A stretch of 19,204 nt of DNA from Thermoleophilia bacterium (GTDB lineage: Bacteria > Actinomycetota > Thermoleophilia > Gaiellales > Gaiellaceae), in contig JAICLM010000013.1 of assembly GCA_025927435.1 (NCBI GenBank), positions 1 to 19,204 of the forward strand. Direction: 5' to 3'. This document shows positions 1 to 9,736 of the stretch, in pieces. A model generated the notes under the pieces. It was not told where the DNA came from and searched no databases. It saw nothing but the letters and a program-made list of their open reading frames with translations. The stretch's first letter is position 1. Each line of letters starts with the position of its first letter. A program made the translations under genes and the position numbers.

Positions 1-55
1 GCGCGAGCTCGAGCGCCGCTACGACGACTGGCAGCGGCTGCACACGAACCGCTAG
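1..55 (+). CDS. C-terminal tail of an unidentified rightward gene (5' end outside window)
   Basis: The frame starting at base 2 reads RELERRYDDWQRLHTNR and stops at TAG (53-55). All 17 codons end in G or C, as expected for real coding sequence in this genome; frame 1 does not show this bias. The tail is hydrophilic and probably helical, and it is too short to identify. Its stop overlaps the stop of the convergent merR-like gene within the sequence CTAG. Confidence 0.45.
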   Translation, partial: RELERRYDDWQRLHTNR

Positions 56-348
56 AGCCCGGGGCGCTGCTCGCGGAAGTTTTGTGCCGCCTCGATGGCG
101 GCGCCGAGATTCAGGCCCTTGTCCTTCGCCTGCTTGATCAGCATCACGGTCTCGAGGGCGTCGATGTCGTAGATCCGCTGCTTCTTGCCCTTCGTGGGGA
201 TCTGCGCCTTGTTCGTCCAGTAGTCGAGCTGCATCTTCGAGATCCCGGCGATCTGGCAGACCTGGCCGAGGTACAACTCGACCTTGTCGAGGTGCTCCGC
301 AAGATTGATCGGTTCGAGAAGATCGACCTGCCGGCTGACTGCCATCAC
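52..348 (-). CDS. small MerR-like helix-turn-helix protein
   Basis: This encodes 98 residues, with a GTG at 348 directly followed by an ATG at 345; the stretch GGCGAGGG just upstream is a plausible ribosome binding site. Residues about 25-70 resemble a MerR-type winged helix: a segment near LGQVCQIAGIS, then LDYWTNKAQIPTKG, then YDIDALETVMLIKQAKDKG. MerR proteins normally continue into a coiled coil and an effector domain. This one ends shortly after the DNA-binding part, so it has no visible sensor and may act as a dimer or with a partner. It lies downstream of gyrA on the same strand, 71 bases away, so it may have its own promoter. The target is unknown. Alternatively it is an excisionase-like DNA-binding protein. 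Confidence 0.8.
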   Translation of the reverse strand: MMAVSRQVDLLEPINLAEHLDKVELYLGQVCQIAGISKMQLDYWTNKAQIPTKGKKQRIYDIDALETVMLIKQAKDKGLNLGAAIEAAQNFREQRPGL

Positions 349-371
349 GCCCTCGCCGCGTCGCTGAACCC

Positions 372-400
372 CAAGCGACAGTTATAGAGGGCAGGCGGGA
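372..400 (-). promoter_or_regulatory. possible promoter for the merR-like gene
   Basis: In the 71-base gap after gyrA the minus strand carries TATAAC, five of six matches to the -10 consensus, with TTCCAA (three of six matches to -35) seventeen bases upstream. The start codon follows about 24 bases later. The -35 is poor, so this is tentative. No terminator hairpin is visible after gyrA, so read-through is also possible. Confidence 0.3.
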
Positions 401-419
401 CTTTTGGAAGGGGCTGCGG

Positions 420-2925
420 TCAACCAGCGCTCGGCTGCTCGCCGGCGGGCTCCGCGTCGCCGTTCGTCTCCTCGGACTCGACAACGGGCGCGAGCGCCGA
501 GACCGTCTCGTCGTCACCGCGCAGCCGCATCACGATCACGCCCTGGGTCGAGCGGCCGAGCCGCTTGAACTCCTCCACCGGGATGCGGATTACCGTGCCG
601 GCGGTCGAGATGAGCATCACCTGGTAGCCGTCGCGCACGACGCGCGAGCCGATGAGGTGCCCCCGCGCCTCGTTCAGCTGCACGGTCTTGACGCCCATGC
701 CCCCGCGGCCCTTGACCGGGTACTCGGAGACGCGGGTGCGCTTGCCGAATCCGTTCTCGGTCACGATGAGGAGGTCGGCGTCGTCCTCTGCGATGTTGAT
801 CGAGATCACCTCGTCGCCCTTGCGGAGCTTCATGCCGGCGACGCCCGACGTGTCACGGCCCATCGACCGGACGTCGGTCTCGTGGAAGCGGATCGCCTGG
901 CCCTTCGCCGAGACCATCAGGATGTCGTCCTCGCCCGAGGAGTGGCGGACGCCGACGAGCTCGTCGCCGTCGCGCATCTTGATCGCGATGATCCCGTCGG
1001 CCTTGAGCGGCGTGTTGTACGCGGCGAGCTCGGTCTTCTTCACGACGCCGTTCTTCGTGGCGAAGACGAGGTACTTCGCCTCCTCGAAGTCGCGCGTCTG
1101 GATCACCGCGCGGACCTGCTCCTCCTGTCGGAACGGGAGGAGGTTGACGATCGCGCGGCCTTTCGACTGGCGCGAACCGAGCGGCAGCTCATGCACCTTG
1201 AGCCGGTAGACCTTGCCGACGTTCGTGAAGAAGAGGATGTAGTCGTGCGTCGAGGCGACGAAGAGGTGCTCGATGTAGTCGTCCTCCTTCAGCTCCATCC
1301 CCATCACGCCGACCCCGCCGCGCCGCTGCTCGCGGTAGGTGGTCACGGGTAGCCGCTTGATGTAGCCGGAGCGGGTGATCGCGATGACCATGTCCTCTTC
1401 TGCGATCAGGTCCTCGAGCTCGAGCTCCTCCTCGGCGGCGACGATCTCGGTGCGGCGGTCGTCGGCGCGGCCGTAGATCTGCTTGATCTCGAGCAGCTCG
1501 TCGCGGATGAGGCCGTCGATTTTCGCCGGATCGCCGAGGATGTCGCGCAGCTCGGCGATTCTCTCCTGCAGGTCCTTGTGCTCGGCCTCGACCTCTTTGC
1601 GCGCGAGGCCGGTGAGCCGGGAGAGCCGCATCTCGAGAATCGCCTCGGCCTGGATCTCGGACAGCTCGAACTGCGCCATCAGCTGCTCGCGCGCCTCGTC
1701 GCGGTCGGCGGCAGCGCGGATCAGCGCCACGATCGCGTCGATGTTGTCGAGCGCGATGAGGTAGCCCTGCAGGACGTGTGCGCGCGCCTCCGCCTTGCGC
1801 AACTCGTCCTTCGAGCGGCGGGTGACGACCTCGCGCTGGAACTCGAGGTAGTGGCGGACGAGCTCGAGCAGCGAGAGCGTGCGCGGCACGCCGTCAACCA
1901 GCGCGACGGCGTTGTAGCCGAACGTCGACTGCAGCGGCGTGTGCTTGAACAGCTTGTTCAGCGCGACCTGCGGCACGGCATCGCGCTTCAGCTCGATCTG
2001 GATCCGCATGCCGGTGCGGTCGGAGTGATCGGCGAGGTCCGAAACCTCGGTGAGCACCTTGTCGCGGACGAGATCGGCGATCTTCACGATCACGCCGGTC
2101 TCGCCGCCCTTCTTGACGCCGTACGGCAGCTCGGTGACGACGACCGCCGACCTCCCGCCTCGCAGCTCCTCGATGTGCGCACGGGCGCGCATGACGATGC
2201 GCCCCCGGCCGGTGCGGTAGGCATCGCGGATGCCGCTGCGGCCGACGACGAACGCCCCGGTCGGAAAGTCCGGGCCCTTGACGTGCTTCATCAGCCCGTC
2301 GACCGAGATGTCCGGTTCGTCGATCATCGCGATCACGGCGTCGATCGTTTCGCCGAGGTGGTGCGGCGGCATGTTCGTCGCCATCCCGACCGCGATTCCG
2401 GTCGAGCCGTTGACGAGCAGGTTCGGGAAGCGCGACGGCAGCACCGACGGCTGCCGGCGCGACTCGTCGTAGTTCGGCTCGAAATCGACCGTGTTCGCAT
2501 CGATGTCGCGCAGCAGCTCGGTCGCGATCCGCGCGAGGCGGGCCTCGGTGTACCGCATCGCGGCCGGCGGATCGTCGTCGATCGATCCGAAGTTCCCCTG
2601 GCCGTCCACGAGCGGGTAGCGCAGCGAGAACGGCTGCGCCATCCGGACGAGCGTGTCGTAGATGGCCGAGTCGCCGTGCGGGTGGTAGTTCGCCATCACG
2701 GCGCCGACCGTCGAAGCGGACTTCTTGTACGGCCGGTTCGGCTGGAGGCCGGCCTCGTGCATCCCGTACAGGACGCGCCGGTGCACCGGCTTCAGGCCGT
2801 CGCGTACGTCGGGCAGGGCGCGTGAGACGATGACCGACATCGCGTAGTCGAGGAAGCTCGAGCGCATCTCCTGCTCGAGCTCGCGCGGCTCGATGCGGCC
2901 CGGTCCTAGCGCGCCGGTGTCCACC

Positions 2926-2933
<8 letters not shown>
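420..2933 (-). CDS. gyrA: DNA gyrase subunit A
   Basis: GyrA (837 residues, close to other actinobacterial GyrA) cuts and rejoins DNA in the A2B2 gyrase that introduces negative supercoils. The winged-helix/tower breakage-reunion domain is N-terminal; the catalytic tyrosine is Y128 in AAMRYTEARL. The quinolone-resistance region reads HPHGDSAIYDT with S89 and D93, the sensitive-type residues. The C-terminal half is the six-bladed DNA-wrapping domain. Its GyrA box, Q536-G542, reads QRRGGVG, with valine where the motif normally has arginine or lysine. An acidic, serine-rich tail ends the protein. The ATG overlaps the last codons of gyrB by 8 bases, so translation is probably coupled. Confidence 0.98.
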
Positions 2934-5316
<2,383 letters not shown>

Positions 5317-5349
5317 GAAAAAAGCCCTGCAAATTCCGCATTTGCGGGC
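5317..5349 (-). terminator. terminator-like hairpin and T-tract abutting the gyrB start codon
   Basis: On the minus strand GCCC-GCAAAT, a five-base loop GCGGA, then ATTTGC-A-GGGC form a ten-pair stem with one bulged A, followed at once by TTTTTT, one C and the gyrB ATG. The stem begins 13 bases after the dciA stop. It is shaped like an intrinsic terminator for the recF-dciA transcript, but it leaves no space for a gyrB promoter and buries the only Shine-Dalgarno-like bases (AGGG) of gyrB. It may therefore act as an attenuator or translational switch. Structure is seen directly; function is inferred. Confidence 0.7.
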
Positions 5350-5362
5350 ACGAGAAAGTGTA

Positions 5363-5803
5363 TCAGACGGGCCGGTCGTGCGGCGACCGTGCCAGCGCCG
5401 CTTTTATGGCTTTCGCAACAGATTCGCGCAGGTTCGGATCCACGATCTCGGCGGTCAGCTCGTCCGCCTCGCGTGCCTGCTCCAGGGAGGCCTCGGCCGG
5501 CGGCGCCGGGATCGGTTCGGGCGTCGTGTCCGGCAGCGGCCCGGGGGTGAACCTGAGCCTCGGCCGGCCGGGCAGCCGTTCCGAGATCTCGGCCGCGCGC
5601 TGGGTGAGCTCGAAGCCCCAGATCGCGTCGCGGACGTGCACCACGAGCGTCCCGTCGGGCTGGGTCCTCGCCGGCCATGCGTGGCGCGCGATCTCCTCGC
5701 CCACGGCGCCAGGCCAGGCCGCAACTGCGTCGCCGGCGGCTCCGCTGTCGGCCCCCACGCGGCTCAGTTCCGCCCGGATCTGATCACGGAGAGGCTCCAT
5801 CAC
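5363..5803 (-). CDS. dciA: DciA-type (DUF721) replicative helicase loader
   Basis: The 146-residue product has the DUF721 pattern: a tryptophan near position 30 (AWPGAVGEEIARH), then TQPDGTLVVHVRDAIWGFEL and a helical segment AEISERL, which together form the KH-like fold of DciA. A proline-rich linker around residues 88-103 leads to a helical C terminus. DciA proteins load or control DnaB helicase in bacteria that lack DnaC or DnaI; the actinobacterial member (Rv0004 in M. tuberculosis) occupies the same recF-gyrB slot. The start is GTG at 5803 or ATG at 5800; both overlap the recF stop (GTGATG), suggesting coupled translation. The family call is secure; the loader role rests on the family and the position. 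Confidence 0.88.
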   Translation of the reverse strand: MMEPLRDQIRAELSRVGADSGAAGDAVAAWPGAVGEEIARHAWPARTQPDGTLVVHVRDAIWGFELTQRAAEISERLPGRPRLRFTPGPLPDTTPEPIPAPPAEASLEQAREADELTAEIVDPNLRESVAKAIKAALARSPHDRPV

Positions 5804-6867
5804 GCGGCCGCCTCGAGCACGCTGCCCGGCGTCACCTCGAGCAGCTGATCCGGAGTCGCAGGCAGCATCGCGGCGTCGGTGGCCGTGACGAGCGCCTGGC
5901 CGGCACTGCGCACGCGGGCGGCGAGGATCCTGCGGCGGCCGGGATCGAGCTCCGACAGCACGTCGTCGAGCAAGAGGAGCGGCGGCACGCCCGTCCGGTC
6001 GGCGATCGTCTCGGCCTCCGCGAGCAGCAGGGCGAGAAGCGCGAGCCGCTGCTCACCCTGGGAGCCGAAGCTGCGCAGGTCCCGCCCGGCGGCGGCGATC
6101 ACGACGTCGTCGAGGTGTGGCCCGAGCGAGGTGACGCCGCGCTCGAGATCGCGGTCGAGCACCCCGGCCAGCCCTGCCGCGGTCGGCGGCTCGCCGTCGT
6201 AGCGGAGCGATACGGCGCCGAGCCCGAACTCGTCGGCGCGGGAGCCGACCAAGGGCTCGAGCAGCGCGAGCGCCTCGAGGCGAGCACTGACGAGCTCCGC
6301 CCCGAGAGCGGCGACTCGCTCGGTCCACGGCTCGACCGCGTCGCGGCTCGAAGCGCCGGCGGCCACACGCCGCAGCGCCGCGTTCCTCTGTGCCACCGCA
6401 GCGCCGTACTCCGCCGGCAGCGCAGCACGCGCCGGCGCGAAGCGGCCGAGGACGCGGTCGAAGTACGCGCGCCGTGCGGCCGGCGGCCCTTTCACGACTC
6501 CGAGCCGGTCCGGTGTGAAGACGAGCGTCGAGACGAGGCTCCGCAGCTGCTCCGCCGCCCGGAGCGGGGCGCCGTTGAGGCCGGCGCGCTTCCCCTCTCC
6601 CTTCCGCACCGTCACCTCGAGCTCCAGCCCGACCTCGCCACGCCGGCCGGCAACAGCCGCCCGGGCTCCCTCAGCCCCGAACCGCACGACCTGCGAGTCG
6701 GTGCGCGTCCGCGGAGAGAACCCCTGCGTCGCCATGTGAGCGGCCTCGAGCAGGTTCGTCTTTCCCACGCCGTTCGGGCCCACGACGAGGACGAGCCCGG
6801 GTTGCAGTGCCAATTCGAGCCGCTCGTAGGAGCGAAAGTCGCGGAGCGTGGCGGTCTCGACGATCAG
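5800..6867 (-). CDS. recF: DNA replication/repair protein RecF
   Basis: RecF is an SMC-like ATPase that works with RecO and RecR to load RecA at gaps. Motifs present: Walker A GPNGVGKTN, signature SQGEQRLALL, Walker B LLLLDDVLSELD. No ATG, GTG or TTG gives the family's N terminus. The first TTG, at 6813, would delete the conserved strand and the DFRSYERLEL segment. A CTG at 6867 starts LIVETATLRDFRSY, puts the Walker A lysine at residue 36, as in E. coli RecF, and overlaps the dnaN stop as CTGA. I therefore take CTG as the start, giving 355 residues. No Shine-Dalgarno is visible, so translation probably depends on coupling to dnaN. Confidence 0.93.
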   Translation of the reverse strand: MIVETATLRDFRSYERLELALQPGLVLVVGPNGVGKTNLLEAAHMATQGFSPRTRTDSQVVRFGAEGARAAVAGRRGEVGLELEVTVRKGEGKRAGLNGAPLRAAEQLRSLVSTLVFTPDRLGVVKGPPAARRAYFDRVLGRFAPARAALPAEYGAAVAQRNAALRRVAAGASSRDAVEPWTERVAALGAELVSARLEALALLEPLVGSRADEFGLGAVSLRYDGEPPTAAGLAGVLDRDLERGVTSLGPHLDDVVIAAAGRDLRSFGSQGEQRLALLALLLAEAETIADRTGVPPLLLLDDVLSELDPGRRRILAARVRSAGQALVTATDAAMLPATPDQLLEVTPGSVLEAAA

Positions 6868-7994
6868 CCGGGTAGGCGGATCGGCATGACGAGGTACGTG
6901 AAGTCGTCGGCCTCGTCGGTCAGGATCGCCGGGCGGAGAGGGCTGATGAGCTTGAGCTTCACGTCGTCGCCCTCGACCGACTCGAGCCCCTCCTTCAGGA
7001 ACTCTGCGTTGAAGCCGATGTCGAGCGGCTCACCGCTGTAGGCGACAGGCATCGACTCCTGTGACTCACCGACCTCGTGCGTCCGCGCCACGACCGTGAG
7101 CTCGCCGTCGCCGAAGCGCAGCTGGAGCGGAGTCGCGCGCTGGATCATCACCGCGGCGCGTCGCACGACATCCAGCAGCTCGGCGCGCGAGATCGTCAGC
7201 TCGTGCTCGAAGGACTCCGGCAGGAGCTGGCGGTAGTTCGGGAACTGCCCGTCGATGCGGCGGGTCGTGAGCCAGACCCCTCCGACCGAGAAGAGCACCT
7301 GGTTCTCCTGCACGCCCACCGAGATCTCATCCCCATCGCCGGGAATGCGCGAGAGCTCCTGCAGGGCGCGACTCGGGACGATGGCCTCGAGCTCGGGAGC
7401 GGACGAGGTGAGCGACGTCTCTTTCACCGCGAGGCGATACGAGTCGGTGGCCGCCATCACGAGCTTGTCGCCGGCGAACTGTACGAGAACGCCGGTGAGC
7501 ACCGGGCGCGCCTCGTCGCGGGAGGACGCGCGCGCGACCCGGCCGATCGTCGCGAGCAGCGCCTCACGGTCCACCGTGAACGTCTCCGCCTCGGTGAGCT
7601 CCGGCAGCCGCGGAAAGTCCTCGGCGTTGTACGTGTGCAGGGTGTAGCTCGCGCTCCCCGAAGCCATGTGGACGACCGACTCGGCAGCGCGATGCTCGAT
7701 CGTGACGTCGCCTCCCGGCAGGAGCCGCGCGATGTCCACGAGCGTGCGGCCCGGCAGCACGACCGCGCCGTCTCCCTCCACCCGCGCCGGCACGGCGGCT
7801 CGGAGGGAAAGCTCCATGTCGGTCGCCGCGAGGCGCAGCTCATCGCCGACACCCTCGAGCAGGATCCCGGACAGGATCTGGATCGCCGTGCGGCTCGACA
7901 CGGCGCGGCCGACCAGCGTCAGACCCTGCACGAGCTCGTCCTTCGCGCAGGTAATCCTCAACCCGGCACCGACTGCGATGTCACTCTCGATCAT
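6864..7994 (-). CDS. dnaN: DNA polymerase III sliding clamp (beta subunit)
   Basis: The 376-residue product matches the ring-forming clamp that tethers replicative polymerase to DNA. Three repeated clamp domains are recognisable; typical pieces include AKDELVQGLTLVGRAVSSR, RTLVDIARLLPG, AATDSYRLAVKE, the segment FNAEFLKEGLE, and the C-terminal TYLVMPIRL that forms part of the client-binding pocket. The ATG at 7994 adds about a dozen residues before the usual first strand; a TTG at the LRITC segment could be an alternative start. It lies 130 bases downstream of dnaA, and recF follows with a 4-base overlap. A dyad directly abuts the start codon. Confidence 0.97.
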   Translation of the reverse strand: MIESDIAVGAGLRITCAKDELVQGLTLVGRAVSSRTAIQILSGILLEGVGDELRLAATDMELSLRAAVPARVEGDGAVVLPGRTLVDIARLLPGGDVTIEHRAAESVVHMASGSASYTLHTYNAEDFPRLPELTEAETFTVDREALLATIGRVARASSRDEARPVLTGVLVQFAGDKLVMAATDSYRLAVKETSLTSSAPELEAIVPSRALQELSRIPGDGDEISVGVQENQVLFSVGGVWLTTRRIDGQFPNYRQLLPESFEHELTISRAELLDVVRRAAVMIQRATPLQLRFGDGELTVVARTHEVGESQESMPVAYSGEPLDIGFNAEFLKEGLESVEGDDVKLKLISPLRPAILTDEADDFTYLVMPIRLPG

Positions 7995-8019
7995 CTATGG
8001 ATTCTCGTAGAAGTCATAG
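7995..8019. repeat. interrupted 25-base dyad abutting the dnaN start codon
   Basis: CTATG-GA-TTCT-CGT-AGAA-GT-CATAG has nine complementary pairs around a three-base centre, with a two-base mismatch on each side. It ends at the base before the dnaN ATG and lies 5 bases from a DnaA box. It could be a protein operator, part of the origin, or a weak hairpin in the dnaN leader. Confidence 0.5.
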
Positions 8020-8124
8020 GGAGTGTGGACGACGGGGAAGACGTGCCCGCGGTCGCTTCCTTCCTGCGGTTCGCGTGTGGAGCTTCATTGTGGACGATCC
8101 GGAGGGTCCCACAGGCAGGAAGCG
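7995..8124. other. oriC: dnaA-dnaN intergenic region, probable part of oriC
   Basis: This gap contains three DnaA-box-like nonamers in the same orientation, all read on the minus strand: TCGTCCACA (8024-8032), AGCTCCACA (8076-8084) and TCGTCCACA again (8089-8097). Each has the TCCACA core of the DnaA box. A looser match, TTGTACACA, lies just inside the 3' end of dnaA at 8168-8176. In actinobacteria the origin is usually in this gap, but this one is short. The least GC-rich bases are next to dnaN (7995-8020) and could unwind. Confidence 0.6.
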
Positions 8125-9540
8125 TCAGCGTGCCTGCTTCACACGTGCGGTGAGCTCTTGCACGAGGTTGTACACAGACCTGTCCTCACGGATCAGGCGG
8201 GAGATCTTCGAGGTCGCGTGGATGACCGTCGTGTGGTCGCGGCCGCCGAACTCCTTGCCGATCCGCGGTAGCGACGAGTCGGTGAGCTCGCGAGAGAGAT
8301 ACATCGCCACCTGGCGGGGATAGACGATGTTCTGGGAGCGCTTCTCGCCGCAGAGCTCGTCGAGCGTCAACTCGAACCGCTCGGCGACGAGATCCTGGAT
8401 CCGCTTGATCGACACCTCCGCGGCCTCGCCCTGAGGGAACACGTCGCGCAGCACGTCCTGGGCGAGCTCGACGGTCATCGGCCTCCCGGTGAGGGACGAG
8501 AACGCGACGACGCGGGTCAGCGCGCCTTCGAGCTCGCGGATGTTCGTCGACACGCGGCCGGCGATGAACGTGAGCACCTGCTCATCGTGGACGTTGATCC
8601 CGTCGACCTTCACCTTCTTGCGCAGGATCGCGATCCGCGTCTCGAGGTCCGGTGGCTGGATGTCGGTGATGAGCCCCCATTCGAAACGGCTGCGCAGCCG
8701 CTCCTCGAGCGTCGCGATGTCACGCGGCGGCCGGTCGGAGGAGAGCACGATCTGCGAGCCCGCCTCGTAGAGGGAATTGAAGGTGTGGAAGAACTCCTCC
8801 TGGAAGCGCTCCTTGCCCTCGAAGAACTGGACGTCGTCGATGAGGAGGACGTCGTACGCGCGGTAGCGCTGCTTGAAGCCCTCGATGCGCTTGTCGCGGA
8901 GGGAGTTGATGAAGTCGTTGACGAAGGCCTCGCTCGTCACGTAGCGGACGGTGAGCGCGCCGGAATGCTCGGCGACGTACTGCGCGACGGCCTGCAGGAG
9001 ATGCGTCTTGCCGAGGCCCGTGCTGCCGTAGATGAAGAGTGGGTTGTACGCCTGCGCCGGGGCTTCGGCGACCGCCAGAGCGGCCGCGTGCGCGAAGCGG
9101 TTCGACGAGCCGATCACGAACGAGTCGAACGTGTACTTCGCGTTGAAGCCGCCGCTCTCGGGTCGGCCGGGCAGGCGTTGGACCATCGGAACGACGCCGT
9201 CCGCGTCCGCCTGATCCTCCCTTGCGGGCTCGGTTCCGGTGGCGACTCGGAGCTCGACCGGACGCTCGCTGCCGACGATGTCGCGCACCGCCGCGCCTAT
9301 CAGGCCGAGGAAGTGCCCCTCGATCCAGTCGCGGCTGAACTCGGTCGGAACGGTGAGCACGAGCGTGTCACCCTCGAACGCGAGCTCGTGGACGTCGCCG
9401 AACCACTTGCTGTACGTCCCGTCGCTGAGCGCCTCCCGCAGCCGTCCCGAGATCTCCTCCCAAAGGTTCTCTGCAGACAGCTCGAGTTGGTGTTTCACCG
9501 ACGCCCTTGTCCTCCTCGTCTCCGGCCCGGCGGCCAGCAT
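8125..9540 (-). CDS. dnaA: chromosomal replication initiator protein DnaA
   Basis: DnaA is the AAA+ protein that binds and melts the origin. At 471 residues it is close to E. coli DnaA (467) and much shorter than Streptomyces forms with a long domain II. Domain I covers the first 80-100 residues (AENLWEEISGRLREAL). The AAA+ domain has Walker A GSTGLGKTHL (K178) and Walker B LLIDDVQFF (D235/D236). Domain IV has the DnaA-box-reading signature GGRDHTTVIHA near residue 435. The ATG at 9540 has GGAG eight bases upstream. A GTG at 9498, preceded by AGGAGG, would remove 14 residues and start at the more conserved part, so the start is open. Confidence 0.98.
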   Translation of the reverse strand: MLAAGPETRRTRASVKHQLELSAENLWEEISGRLREALSDGTYSKWFGDVHELAFEGDTLVLTVPTEFSRDWIEGHFLGLIGAAVRDIVGSERPVELRVATGTEPAREDQADADGVVPMVQRLPGRPESGGFNAKYTFDSFVIGSSNRFAHAAALAVAEAPAQAYNPLFIYGSTGLGKTHLLQAVAQYVAEHSGALTVRYVTSEAFVNDFINSLRDKRIEGFKQRYRAYDVLLIDDVQFFEGKERFQEEFFHTFNSLYEAGSQIVLSSDRPPRDIATLEERLRSRFEWGLITDIQPPDLETRIAILRKKVKVDGINVHDEQVLTFIAGRVSTNIRELEGALTRVVAFSSLTGRPMTVELAQDVLRDVFPQGEAAEVSIKRIQDLVAERFELTLDELCGEKRSQNIVYPRQVAMYLSRELTDSSLPRIGKEFGGRDHTTVIHATSKISRLIREDRSVYNLVQELTARVKQAR

Positions 9541-9568
9541 AACAGCGTCTCCGACGAGGACAAAATCC

Positions 9569-9589
9569 CTCCCTTTGCAGGGAGTTTTT
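9569..9589. terminator. terminator-like hairpin in the dnaA-rpmH gap
   Basis: CTCCCT, loop TTGC, AGGGAG is a perfect six-pair stem followed by TTTTT on the plus strand. On the minus strand it is followed by GGATTTTG, a poorer U-tract, so the structure could act in both directions. No plus-strand gene ends here. It may insulate the divergent promoters, attenuate the dnaA leader, or be part of the origin. Confidence 0.5.
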
Positions 9590-9602
9590 CACTCGCCCAC
9601 AT

Positions 9603-9622
9603 CCCTCCACAGCTGTGGACAA
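9603..9622. promoter_or_regulatory. head-to-head pair of DnaA boxes
   Basis: CCCTCCACA (9603-9611) and, on the opposite strand, TTGTCCACA (9614-9622) are separated by two bases and form a palindromic core. The pair lies about 65 bases upstream of the dnaA ATG, so it may serve both origin function and dnaA autoregulation. Confidence 0.55.
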
Positions 9623-9697
9623 TGGTGGGGGCAAGTGGCCTCTCCCGCACCCTTGCGACATCTGCGGCTGTGGAGAAGCCGGTGGATGACGCACGGC

Positions 9698-9703
9698 TAT
9701 ACT
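9698..9703 (+). promoter_or_regulatory. -10 element TATACT of the rpmH promoter
   Basis: TATACT matches five of six bases of the -10 consensus and lies 60 bases before rpmH. No good -35 is seen at 16-18 bases upstream. A DnaA-box-like site (9669-9677) overlaps the expected -35 area, which would allow DnaA to affect rpmH transcription. Confidence 0.45.
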
Positions 9704-9713
9704 GACCGCCGCG

Positions 9714-9736
9714 CCCCGCCGCCGGCGGGGATTTTT
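9714..9736 (+). terminator. terminator-like hairpin in the rpmH leader (possible attenuator)
   Basis: CCCCGCC, loop GCC, GGCGGGG form a perfect seven-pair GC stem, followed by A and TTTTT. It lies between the TATACT element and the rpmH start, so any transcript from that promoter begins almost at the foot of the stem. Nothing upstream on this strand needs terminating, which points to attenuation or to a 5' stabilising structure. Confidence 0.6.

Noticed and set aside
5800..6813. recF starting at TTG 6813
   Set aside because: It would remove conserved N-terminal residues, including the DFRSY segment, and shift the Walker A position; the CTG at 6867 fits the family better.
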